Shown one piece after another: positions 1-7,289 of a stretch of DNA of 57,738 bases (position 1 is the stretch's first letter; the number at the start of each line of letters is the position of its first letter). Both the position numbers and the translations under genes were made by a program. Source of the stretch: Burkholderiales bacterium (GTDB lineage Bacteria; Pseudomonadota; Gammaproteobacteria; Burkholderiales; JAEUOS01); assembly GCA_016790635.1 (NCBI GenBank), contig JAEUOR010000078.1:1-57738 (forward strand), given 5' to 3'. A model generated the notes under the pieces. That model saw nothing but the letters and a program-made list of their open reading frames with translations, was not told the origin of the DNA and searched no databases.

Positions 1-1093
1 GTTCTCCCAGGATTCGTTTCCTGAGTATTCGCGATTGGAGCGTCATGCCGACAAGATCGAATGCAATGCGGCGATCCAGCTTGCTGAACGCGATGGGGCC
101 GTCACGATTGATTGGGACGCCCGGGCAGGGGAGCGAAACCAAGTCGAGCGAATCGTGCTCCGTGATGGACCATGCCTGGCGATCCACCTGGGGGTGCTGC
201 CTAGATGGGAAGCGGTCGAAGTGGCGGAGAGAAAGTTGGCGGAGTTTTTCGGCCGCTATCCAGTCTTGATGCAGGTGGTCCAGACCTGGAAACGGGGTGG
301 CGTTGTCCGCGGATTTCGTGTCAATGACGTCGACGTCTGGTTGGAGGCAATTCAGGTCCAGAGCTATTGCACTTCGAAGTCTGGTGATGACGTGCCGATC
401 CGCCGGTTGAGCGCGAGCCTGTTCGGTGACAGTAAGCGGATCGAGGCGCTATGGCCGATCTTGGATGTCTTGGCTTCCGGTGATCCGGGGGCCTCTCCAA
501 AAGACGCCGAGGAGGTGTATTCCGGACTTGGTCTTGTCAAGTTTCCACCGACCATACTGGTGGCCGGTGAACTGGCCTTGGTTTATGGTGGAAGGTCTAT
601 CCGCGCCTATAGCCCTTATGTGGGGCTTGCTCCCAAGGCCATTGATGCGGTCAGTGCGGAACCGGCCGCGGCGCAGATGCTGCTTTCGGTGGAGAATCTG
701 ACCACTTTTCATGAGATGGCAAGTGTGCGTCCGGCGGGCGCGATATTGATCTACACGGGTGGAATGCCCAGCCCTTCGTGGAAGCACGCCTACCGCCTGC
801 TTCTGGACTCGCTTCCAGTTTCAGCAATGATTTTTCACTGGGGCGACATTGATGCCGGCGGATTTCGGATTGCGTCGCATCTGGCGGAATGTTGTGTCAT
901 CGCGACGCGATCTCTACGGCTGCACGGCATGGTGTCGCGCGCGACAGGCGTGGCCGCGCGTACGCTCACCAAATCGGAGGCGAGTGAGATTCGGAGGATC
1001 TGCGATCGATGGGGTTGGGACGACGAAGCGTCGGGGCTTGGCACTGTCGCGGTGGAACAGGAGTCCTTGCCGGTTTTCTGGCCGGTGTTGTAA
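1..1093 (+). CDS. Wadjet JetD-like (DUF2220/TOPRIM) protein, 5' truncated by window edge
   Basis: The frame is open from base 2 to a TAA at 1091-1093, so the true start lies to the left. The best apparent internal start is a TTG at 35. The last third carries the DUF2220 signature known from JetD of the Wadjet anti-plasmid system: a VENLTTF motif (catalytic Glu) followed by FHWGDIDAGGF, whose DxD matches the TOPRIM metal-binding aspartates of topoisomerase-VI-like nucleases. In Wadjet, JetD is the nuclease that cuts DNA extruded by the JetABC SMC complex, and jetD is normally the last gene of the operon. The three partner genes would lie upstream, outside the window, so a complete Wadjet system is inferred and not seen. 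A stand-alone DUF2220 protein is the alternative. Confidence 0.75.
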   Translation, partial: FSQDSFPEYSRLERHADKIECNAAIQLAERDGAVTIDWDARAGERNQVERIVLRDGPCLAIHLGVLPRWEAVEVAERKLAEFFGRYPVLMQVVQTWKRGGVVRGFRVNDVDVWLEAIQVQSYCTSKSGDDVPIRRLSASLFGDSKRIEALWPILDVLASGDPGASPKDAEEVYSGLGLVKFPPTILVAGELALVYGGRSIRAYSPYVGLAPKAIDAVSAEPAAAQMLLSVENLTTFHEMASVRPAGAILIYTGGMPSPSWKHAYRLLLDSLPVSAMIFHWGDIDAGGFRIASHLAECCVIATRSLRLHGMVSRATGVAARTLTKSEASEIRRICDRWGWDDEASGLGTVAVEQESLPVFWPVL

Positions 1094-1289
1094 GTCGTCA
1101 AAAGACAATCGGTCCGCGGACGATGACCATGGCCTAACGGATGCGTTTGCTGGCCATGTCGGGCGAGATCGACACGCGAATCGCTGTCGATGATTGGCGT
1201 GTAACGGCAAACAATTGAGCCAGATGTGCAATCGCAGAAAAACCACTTGCGATGTGTGGTCGTCGGCGCAATAATCATCTGCTCCTGCC

Positions 1290-1793
1290 TTGATCGAATT
1301 GCCCCGCGTGACATCGCATTTCCTGCTAGTAGAAGACGATCCCGACCAAATCGCTTTGGTGATTCGGGCGCTGGACGACATCAGCAGCAGGATCGAACCG
1401 ATCATCTGCCACGACGGGGCCGAAGCGCTGGAGTCCTTGCGGGCGGCTGTCGCGCGCGGTCCAGGGCATCTGCCGAGATTCGTCTTGCTGGACGCCACCA
1501 TGCCTCGTGTGGATGGCTTTCAGGTGTTGCGCAAGATTCGATCTGATCCGGCCACCGGTGACCTGCCGGTGGTGATGTTTAGCAGTTCAACTTTGGTCGA
1601 GGACGTGGAGCGCGCCTACAACCTTGGCGTGACTGCCTATTGCGCCAAGCCCATTTCTTTCTCGGACTTCGTGCACATCCTGTTGGCCGTGTTGGTGCAG
1701 TGGGGCGGGCATGTGATGGAAGCCGTGCACCAGTGGGAGCATGCCATCCTGAATCGCTATTTCAAGGGGCCGCACGGCTTGTTTTCCGCCTGA
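1290..1793 (+). CDS. Single-domain response regulator (CheY/Rcp1-like receiver)
   Basis: The 167-residue protein is one receiver domain. Visible landmarks are the acidic cluster E15-D16-D17, phospho-acceptor D68 in LLDATMP, switch serine near S98 and conserved K120 in the CAKP motif. There is no DNA-binding output domain; about 30 extra residues follow the receiver. Such proteins pass phosphate from a histidine kinase to a protein target or act as a phosphate sink. The start is a TTG at 1290, and an in-frame GTG at 1308 is an alternative. No cognate kinase is present, so the partner is unknown. It lies 196 bp downstream of the JetD-like gene and may be unrelated to it. Confidence 0.85.
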   Translation: MIELPRVTSHFLLVEDDPDQIALVIRALDDISSRIEPIICHDGAEALESLRAAVARGPGHLPRFVLLDATMPRVDGFQVLRKIRSDPATGDLPVVMFSSSTLVEDVERAYNLGVTAYCAKPISFSDFVHILLAVLVQWGGHVMEAVHQWEHAILNRYFKGPHGLFSA

Positions 1794-1984
1794 CGTTCAG
1801 GCAGATGGCGGCCTCGGTCGCTGCGCGCGCCGGTCATGGTGCGCGGTGATTTCCGTTAAGTCGCGCCGTTCGGTGCGCAGTGGATGTCGTTCCTTGTAGA
1901 CGTGGAGTCCCAATGGTGTCAACGTGTTCTTGCCAACGGTCGGCACCTGTCGTTCGGCCGCATTAGGGTGGTTCATCCGACTAG

Positions 1985-2899
1985 TCATCCCAAGCGCTGT
2001 CCCAGTTCATCAGCCTGTGCCGCAAACTTCTTTGGGTTGAATTTTTGGAGTTGCGACAAGTTGTGCAATTTCCAGTTGATGGCGGGTAGACGGTCCAGGT
2101 GGGCGATACCCAGCAATGACCAATCCGGTTGGTTCCTGACCAGCGAAGTCAGGAAACCGCGTTCTTCCGTAGTCATGCCGGTTTGCAGTTCATGCATCAT
2201 GCGTTCGCGTGCCGCCAGCAGGGCCGGTAGTTCCACGGGATCCATCGTCATGCCGACGAAGTTGCGCTCATATTCCTGTTCGATGTTGCGCGGGGCGGCG
2301 AACAGCACTTCGTGTACCGGCCGATTGTGGCAAGCCAAGTAGACGACAAATGCACGCCGTATCCCGGCGGTGATGCCTTCATGCGCGAATAGCTGCATGA
2401 CGTCGAACAGGTCGCGCGGATGTTGGCGGTCCATGGCGGCGACCAACTTCCCCCCGTAAATGTCTTCAAGAGAAATGACAGGGATCTCCAGATCGGCCTG
2501 CAGCGTGTCGCGCGCACGTTGGGTCAACGCTGCCGATGCAACCGGACCGACGGTGCCGCGCATGACAAAATTGACTTCGATCTTGACTTCGATAGTTCCG
2601 CGACGCACCAGCAGTTTGGTTTCGCCGGTGTCAGCTGCAGTCGTCGTATGGGTTTGAAAGCCACGCCTGACCAGGCGTTCAGCCGCTTCGCGAATTCCCG
2701 TGTTGATACGTTCCAGCGCTTGTTCGCGCGGCAGGTTGTAGTCCGGCAAGACCAGGTCCAGATCCACCGACAGCCGGGGCATGTCCCGTATGAAGAGATT
2801 GATCGCGGTACCGCCCTTGAGGGCGAACGTGTCGTCCACGAACACAAGCGGCGCCACCTGGGTGAGCAGGCGCGCCGTGTCGAGATAGGTCTGGTTCAT
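1985..2899 (-). CDS. abiEii: AbiEii-type nucleotidyltransferase toxin
   Basis: The 304-residue protein is an AbiEii/AbiGii family (DUF1814) nucleotidyltransferase, the toxin of a type IV toxin-antitoxin system first known for phage abortive infection. Visible motifs are the G-G-T of KGGTAINL (residues 28-34), the metal-binding DLD at 46-48 in SVDLDLV, a basic VKIEVNF motif near 105-111 and the HPRDLFD motif of the C-terminal half. Members transfer nucleotides to tRNA or otherwise block growth. I chose the ATG at 2899 because it overlaps the antitoxin stop in an ATGA arrangement, which suggests translational coupling. An upstream in-frame start at 2941 would overlap abiEi more deeply and is less likely. 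Confidence 0.88.
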   Translation of the reverse strand: MNQTYLDTARLLTQVAPLVFVDDTFALKGGTAINLFIRDMPRLSVDLDLVLPDYNLPREQALERINTGIREAAERLVRRGFQTHTTTAADTGETKLLVRRGTIEVKIEVNFVMRGTVGPVASAALTQRARDTLQADLEIPVISLEDIYGGKLVAAMDRQHPRDLFDVMQLFAHEGITAGIRRAFVVYLACHNRPVHEVLFAAPRNIEQEYERNFVGMTMDPVELPALLAARERMMHELQTGMTTEERGFLTSLVRNQPDWSLLGIAHLDRLPAINWKLHNLSQLQKFNPKKFAAQADELGQRLG

Positions 2900-3633
2900 G
2901 GCTTGAGCACCAGCAAGCCATCGGCGGATTTCGAGACCCAAGGGCGGCGGCTGCCAGTCGGTAGTGTGGCGGCGTCAAGCTTTGCCGCCCAAGGCAGGGA
3001 GAGTTCCTTGCCTAGTTGAAGGCACAGCCGCACGGTCTTGATGTTGGTGCAGCGCCGCAGCAGTTCGCGCAGGACGTCGGCACGCAGGCTGTAGGTGCTC
3101 TCCGTCAGTTCGCGGGCTTCCTGTAATGGCTGGCGAACACCGACTTCGCTCAGCATTTCCAGCAAGGCGCGTTCGGGCGTCGAGACCATGGGGGCGCCGG
3201 TTCGGTTTTCGAAGGGGGCGGCGTGGAGTAGGGCGCCCGGTGATTCCTCGAATAGTCGCTTCCGATGGTATTCGGCGGGAAACCGCTCCGTGAACCAGGC
3301 CGGCAGGCGCGCTGCCGCCCAGCCGTATAGATGCAGGGCAGGTTGTTGGGACAGGTATTGGCGCACGCCATACCAATCGAGTGCCGATTTACCACCAACA
3401 TGCAGTCCCTGGATCTGTCGCTGAAGCATCAGAAGGCATGGATGCAGGGTGAGGGTTTCATTCGGGCGGAAATAGACGCCGCGGGCGAGTCTGGTCAGCC
3501 AGCCAGAGCGGACATAGTGTACGGCCAGATCTGCGGAGATGCCGAGCGACGACAAATCCTCGGACGAAAGTGGCGCGCCTGGTGCCAGTTTCGTGTAGAG
3601 GGCATTTAATTTACTTGGCGTTCTCGTAGTCAT
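2896..3633 (-). CDS. abiEi: AbiEi-type antitoxin and autorepressor
   Basis: The 245-residue protein has an N-terminal winged-helix segment (about residues 10-60, ending RLARGVYF) and a longer C-terminal region typical of the AbiEi antitoxin family. In studied AbiE systems the antitoxin represses its own promoter by binding paired inverted repeats, and it counters the toxin without stable complex formation. Here two nearly identical inverted repeats sit at 3624-3640 and 3689-3707, and the first one has the start codon as its 3-nt spacer. The gene leads the two-gene operon and its stop overlaps the toxin start by 4 bases. There is no visible Shine-Dalgarno site; the promoter position predicts a leaderless or nearly leaderless mRNA. 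Confidence 0.87.
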   Translation of the reverse strand: MTTRTPSKLNALYTKLAPGAPLSSEDLSSLGISADLAVHYVRSGWLTRLARGVYFRPNETLTLHPCLLMLQRQIQGLHVGGKSALDWYGVRQYLSQQPALHLYGWAAARLPAWFTERFPAEYHRKRLFEESPGALLHAAPFENRTGAPMVSTPERALLEMLSEVGVRQPLQEARELTESTYSLRADVLRELLRRCTNIKTVRLCLQLGKELSLPWAAKLDAATLPTGSRRPWVSKSADGLLVLKP

Positions 3634-3640
3634 ACTACGA
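3624..3640. promoter_or_regulatory. AbiE operator 1 (inverted repeat across start codon)
   Basis: Perfect inverted repeat TCGTAGT-cat-ACTACGA. The 3-nt spacer is the complement of the abiEi ATG. It matches operator 2 in both arms and is a likely AbiEi binding site; in RNA it could also form a hairpin with the start codon in its loop. Confidence 0.75.
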
Positions 3641-3669
3641 TTAATAGCACAATTTTAAAATTGTGCCAA
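3641..3669 (-). promoter_or_regulatory. abiEi promoter, predicted leaderless
   Basis: On the minus strand a -35 TTGGCA (3669-3664), a 17-bp spacer and a -10 TATTAA (3646-3641) stand directly before TCGTAGT-ATG. The expected start of transcription is at or within a few bases of the ATG at 3633. The spacer is almost wholly made of a perfect 20-bp palindrome at 3647-3666. Confidence 0.5.
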
Positions 3670-3688
3670 GTGCAATCAGATCGTATAA

Positions 3689-3707
3689 ATCGTAGTCAAA
3701 CTACGAT
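3689..3707. promoter_or_regulatory. AbiE operator 2 (inverted repeat)
   Basis: Perfect inverted repeat ATCGTAGT-caa-ACTACGAT, the same arms as operator 1. The centres are 66 bp apart, so the two sites flank the predicted abiEi promoter, the layout described for AbiE autoregulation. Confidence 0.7.
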
Positions 3708-3779
3708 AAAGAAAACTATTCAAAATTAGACCATTGAGCGTCGCTCCGATACACGCTCGCGTTGAATATGCGCCACTTT

Positions 3780-3819
3780 TAAGCGAAAGTATTTTTATGT
3801 AAAATCCCCGTAAGCGAAA
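3780..3819 (+). promoter_or_regulatory. Promoter region of the 3836-5697 operon with paired direct repeats
   Basis: TAAGCGAAA occurs at 3780-3788 and again at 3811-3819, 31 bp apart (about three helical turns), with an A+T-rich TATGTAAAAT segment between them that may hold the -10 element. The XRE-type protein encoded in the operon could bind the repeats; this is inference. Confidence 0.3.
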
Positions 3820-3835
3820 TCACCCTACGTCCCTA

Positions 3836-4489
3836 ATGATGACCACCGCACCTGAAGACTCTGTACCTGACCTTCTGATCCGCAGCATCCCACGCGGCCT
3901 TGTCATGGGGATTGACGATGCACTTTGCGCTGGCGCCCAGCGTGCCTACACGGCCGCCAAAGGCATGGACGACGGGCATCTGCCCCACGTTGTCGGCCAG
4001 ATGCGGCACTTCCATATGAACGAATCTTTTCAGCGAGCGCTTGCCGTGGGCGAAGCATCGCCGACGGCGATTCGGGGAAATGGAATCGTCACCGGTCGAG
4101 CCGGCGTCTTTATGCTTGCGAGGTTCAATATTCCTCAAGGGTTTTGGGTCAACGGAAGGCGCAGCCGCACTCGCAGGCAGATGTCGCTGGCAAACAAGGC
4201 GATCGAGCCATTGGTGCAACCTGAGCTGTTTGAAGCCTACGCGCCGCCCTCGGCTGCCGTAGCGTTCTTCGTAGCATGTTTTTCTGGGTCTCTGGAGAAT
4301 CAGCCTGAGTCCCCAATCTCGATCCAGATTGCTGTACCCGATCGGTACATGCAAGGATGGTTATTTCGCGAACCAGTGGACACTTTCGTTCAGCGCTATG
4401 AGCAGAGGCCGTCAATCCAAGCTGACTTCGCAAAACCGCGTTTGAAGAAGAATATCGGCAAGCAAGGCGGAAACGGAACCGTGCCATGA
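3836..4489 (+). CDS. Uncharacterised protein upstream of XRE-ImmA gene
   Basis: The 217-residue product is not recognised. It shows no signal peptide or clear membrane segment, is rich in small residues in its first half and ends in a basic tail (KPRLKKN, then a G/N-rich end). The first two codons are both ATG (3836 and 3839). Its stop overlaps the start of the following XRE-ImmA/IrrE gene in an ATGA arrangement, which implies co-translation and a shared function. By context it might be a substrate, inhibitor or sensor partner of that protease, but nothing in the sequence proves this. It is transcribed away from abiEi from a shared 200-bp intergenic region. Confidence 0.65.
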   Translation: MMTTAPEDSVPDLLIRSIPRGLVMGIDDALCAGAQRAYTAAKGMDDGHLPHVVGQMRHFHMNESFQRALAVGEASPTAIRGNGIVTGRAGVFMLARFNIPQGFWVNGRRSRTRRQMSLANKAIEPLVQPELFEAYAPPSAAVAFFVACFSGSLENQPESPISIQIAVPDRYMQGWLFREPVDTFVQRYEQRPSIQADFAKPRLKKNIGKQGGNGTVP

Positions 4490-5697
4490 GCCGTGGTGGT
4501 ATCCAAGGTTTCCAATGCGATCGACTGAGTCAGATATTGGCGGCGCGCCGCCTGAGTCAAGCGCAACTCGCATCGCTAGTCGGTGTTTCTCCGGCGACCG
4601 TAAGCAAATGGCGCGCAGGTAGTCAGGCCCCGGAGCGCGAAGCATTGGACCGTCTCGCAGGTGTCGTAAACGTTACTCCTGAGTGGTTCACACGATTGCC
4701 CACACCCAAAGTGTCCCTACCATTGTTTCGTAGCAACGCGTCGGCACACGTTGCCGCCCGTGCCATGCTCGAAGCAAGGCTTGAATGGGGACAAGACATA
4801 GCTGTTGCCCTATCGGAATTCGTGGATTACCCGGTTCTGAATCTACCGAGCCGCGAATTTTCTGATCCGGAGGAGATCACGCCTGAAGATATCGAGCAGG
4901 CAGCAAGCGAGTGTCGCGATCTTTGGCGTCTCGGTCGGGCGGCAGTACAAGATATTGCGCTTGCAGTCGAAGGCGCTGGTGTGATTTTGATCCGCGAAGA
5001 GACTGGAATTACGCAAATCGAAGGCCTGTCGGCCTGGAGTAGCGTGCTCGATCGGCCACTCGTACTGCTTTCATCTGACAAGGACAATGGGTATCGTAGT
5101 CGTTTCGATTTGGCCCACGAGCTTGGGCACTTAGTTCTTCATCGTCGGATTCTTCGAGCGGTCGAGCGAGATCGTCACAAGCAATTGGAATCACAAGCGC
5201 ATCGATTTGCCGGCGCGTTTCTGCTACCCGCGGAAACGTTTGCTGCGGAAGTGCGTCTGCCCGCGACACTGGATGATTTGTTGTTACTCAAGCGCCGTTG
5301 GGGTGTTTCCGTTGCTGCAATTGTGATGAGGCTTCGCGCCCTAAAGATGCTAGATGAAGAGGGTGCGTTGGCTCTATTCAAACGCCGCTCTGCCCGCTGG
5401 GGAGCCAAGTCCGAGCCGGGAGATGGTGATCGGTTACCAGAAAGACCGCGTTTGTTGCGGCGTACCATCGACCTACTTGTGGATGAAAACATCATGCCCT
5501 TGGAAGGGATTCCCCGGCACATTGGCCTGGCGGCGCATGATATTGAATTGCTCGCTGGACTTCCGGAGGGATATTTTCAAGGAAGGAGCAAAGTGGTCCA
5601 ACTCGCACGCATTCGGCCCATACCGGTGAGCAACTCATCAAGCATTCCGAACGATGCCGGAAATGTGTTGCCGTTCCGGTCTGCGCAAAAGGCCTGA
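4486..5697 (+). CDS. XRE-family HTH regulator fused to ImmA/IrrE metallopeptidase
   Basis: The 403-residue protein has an N-terminal XRE helix-turn-helix (about 10-60: LSQAQLASLVGVSPATVSKW) and a central ImmA/IrrE zinc-protease domain with the HELGH motif at residues 211-215. A C-terminal extension of about 100 residues is not recognised. Proteins of this kind (the ImmA protease of ICEBs1, IrrE/DdrO-type systems, ImmA-family antitoxins) cleave or sense a repressor and switch mobile elements or defence genes on. It overlaps the preceding unknown gene by 4 bases and stands 20 bp before the small repeat protein, just ahead of the SIR2-HerA pair. It is a plausible regulator of that module. Confidence 0.85.
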   Translation: MSRGGIQGFQCDRLSQILAARRLSQAQLASLVGVSPATVSKWRAGSQAPEREALDRLAGVVNVTPEWFTRLPTPKVSLPLFRSNASAHVAARAMLEARLEWGQDIAVALSEFVDYPVLNLPSREFSDPEEITPEDIEQAASECRDLWRLGRAAVQDIALAVEGAGVILIREETGITQIEGLSAWSSVLDRPLVLLSSDKDNGYRSRFDLAHELGHLVLHRRILRAVERDRHKQLESQAHRFAGAFLLPAETFAAEVRLPATLDDLLLLKRRWGVSVAAIVMRLRALKMLDEEGALALFKRRSARWGAKSEPGDGDRLPERPRLLRRTIDLLVDENIMPLEGIPRHIGLAAHDIELLAGLPEGYFQGRSKVVQLARIRPIPVSNSSSIPNDAGNVLPFRSAQKA

Positions 5698-5717
5698 GTT
5701 AACTATGGAGATTCGAA

Positions 5718-5966
5718 ATGGCTAAAAATACCAAGCAGACGTCTGCCCGTATCGCCACCCTGGCTGCCGAAACCCTGCAAAGCGATCGAGCTTCGCAAGT
5801 CGCAAAGAGCCTTGCTGCATCGGCACTTGCTCAGCGCAATGGCGCTAAGCAAACCGGCGCGGAGATGGAAGACTTAGCAGCGCGCGTACTCGCAAGCAGT
5901 CGCTATGCGGACGAAACGAAAGAACTTGCGGCCTCCGTATTGGCCCAGTCGAACAAGGGTCGCTAA
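5718..5966 (+). CDS. Small protein of two tandem repeats
   Basis: The 82-residue protein is built from two similar units of about 30 residues. The first begins TLAAETLQSDRASQ and ends LAASALAQRNG; the second begins DLAARVLASSRYAD and ends LAASVLAQSNKG. Each looks like a helical hairpin. It has a good ribosome binding site (GGAG, 8-10 bases upstream). I recall similar short proteins next to accessory modules in other proteobacteria, annotated only as hypothetical. It lies between the XRE-ImmA gene and SIR2 on the same strand, so it may be a small component or regulator of the defence module. No function can be assigned. Confidence 0.7.
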   Translation: MAKNTKQTSARIATLAAETLQSDRASQVAKSLAASALAQRNGAKQTGAEMEDLAARVLASSRYADETKELAASVLAQSNKGR

Positions 5967-6047
5967 ATCCCGCAACTTGAAGTATGGCTGGGGACGCCCA
6001 TTATGACCAAATAGTCTATTTCCCGGCCGCACAAGAAAGGGAGTTCT

Positions 6048-7289
6048 ATGTCCCTAAGTGTTCATAACCCAGACCAATACATGGCCAGTCTAAGGCAGAT
6101 CATCGCTCAAGGACGCAAGCGGATTGGCCTCTTAATTGGGGCGGGAGCACCAGCTGGCACAATTCCGCCGGGCGGAGACAAGCCTCTAATCCCCGCTGTT
6201 GCAGGTCTTACAGATATGGTGATGGCGGCGTTAGCTGCTGAATTTGGCAAGACGCTGGACGCCGTACGCGCCGAGCTAGACTCCCCGAATATCGAAATGA
6301 TTCTATCCCGCGTTCGCAGCTTGGCGGTCGTGATCGGGAAGACCACGGTCCATGACCTTGACGGGGATGGATACAAGAAATTGAGCGAGGCAATTTGCAA
6401 ACAGATAGGCGCAATCGTTAACAAGCCCTTGTATGAGGGATCCTCGCCATATACCGAGTTCGTAACATGGATCAGCGGCACTGGGCGGGAACACCCGGTT
6501 GAAATATTCACAACAAACTATGATTTGTTGTTCGAGCAAGCGCTGGAACGTATGCGGGTCCCGTACTTTGATGGCTTTAGCGGAGCCAGCGAACCATTCT
6601 TCGATCCATCGTCGGTAGCAAGCAATGACCTGCCTGCGCGCTGGACACGCTTGTGGAAGCTGCATGGATCGTTAGGTTGGGCTGCAAATGCGCGAGGTGA
6701 GGTTGTGCGTACTGGCCAGGCCAACGCGACCCATTTGGTTTTCCCCGAACATCTAAAGTATGACCAGACTCAGAAGGCGCCGTACGCGGCTCTTTTCGAC
6801 AGGCTGCGCGCATTCTTGATGACGCCTGACACCTTACTGATCGCGACTGGGTTTTCATTCGCTGACGCGCATATCTCTGCCAGGATCGATGAATGTTTGG
6901 CGGCAAATCCCTCGGCGAGCGTCTTCGCTTTTCAGTTTAAGCCGCTCGAACAGGAACTCCATGCACGCGATATCGCAGGTCGCCGCGCCAATATGAGTTT
7001 GTACTCGCCTGACAAGGCGATGATCAATGGCATCGCGGCGCCATGGATGCCTGGTGATTTACCAACCCGCGATTGGGGTGCTATTCGAGCTACCTACTGG
7101 GGCAGTGAAGGTGAGACCGGCGCTACGCAATTTCAACTTGGCCGATTTGACCGACTGGCCCGGTTTTTTGCGTCCTCGCGCGCTGCGCAGCATTTTCCTC
7201 GCAGTGAATCTGCGGGCGAACCGGGGGAAGCTACTGGAAGCACGGTACCGACAGCTGACGGGGCGTCGCCTACGGCTACTTCAACATGA
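6048..7289 (+). CDS. SIR2-family NAD-binding effector of SIR2-HerA defence module
   Basis: The 413-residue protein has SIR2 hallmarks: a glycine-rich LIGAGAPAG loop near residues 29-37, FTTNYDLLFE near 154-163, a KLHGSLGW motif near 203-210 carrying the candidate catalytic His, and a GFSFAD motif near 266-271. The last 50 residues are a low-complexity S/T/G/A tail. Defence SIR2 proteins deplete NAD+ on phage infection; together with HerA they form a large complex that degrades DNA and NAD+. A strong AAGGGAG ribosome binding site precedes the ATG. The stop overlaps the herA start by 4 bases (ATGA), the usual tight coupling of this pair. The family call is firm; activity in this strain is inferred. 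Confidence 0.88.
   Translation: MSLSVHNPDQYMASLRQIIAQGRKRIGLLIGAGAPAGTIPPGGDKPLIPAVAGLTDMVMAALAAEFGKTLDAVRAELDSPNIEMILSRVRSLAVVIGKTTVHDLDGDGYKKLSEAICKQIGAIVNKPLYEGSSPYTEFVTWISGTGREHPVEIFTTNYDLLFEQALERMRVPYFDGFSGASEPFFDPSSVASNDLPARWTRLWKLHGSLGWAANARGEVVRTGQANATHLVFPEHLKYDQTQKAPYAALFDRLRAFLMTPDTLLIATGFSFADAHISARIDECLAANPSASVFAFQFKPLEQELHARDIAGRRANMSLYSPDKAMINGIAAPWMPGDLPTRDWGAIRATYWGSEGETGATQFQLGRFDRLARFFASSRAAQHFPRSESAGEPGEATGSTVPTADGASPTATST

Noticed and set aside
1797..1988. 63-codon minus-strand frame overlapping the abiEii stop
   Set aside because: The product has no recognisable domain, is not typical of AbiE operons and lies in a convergent gap; probably chance.
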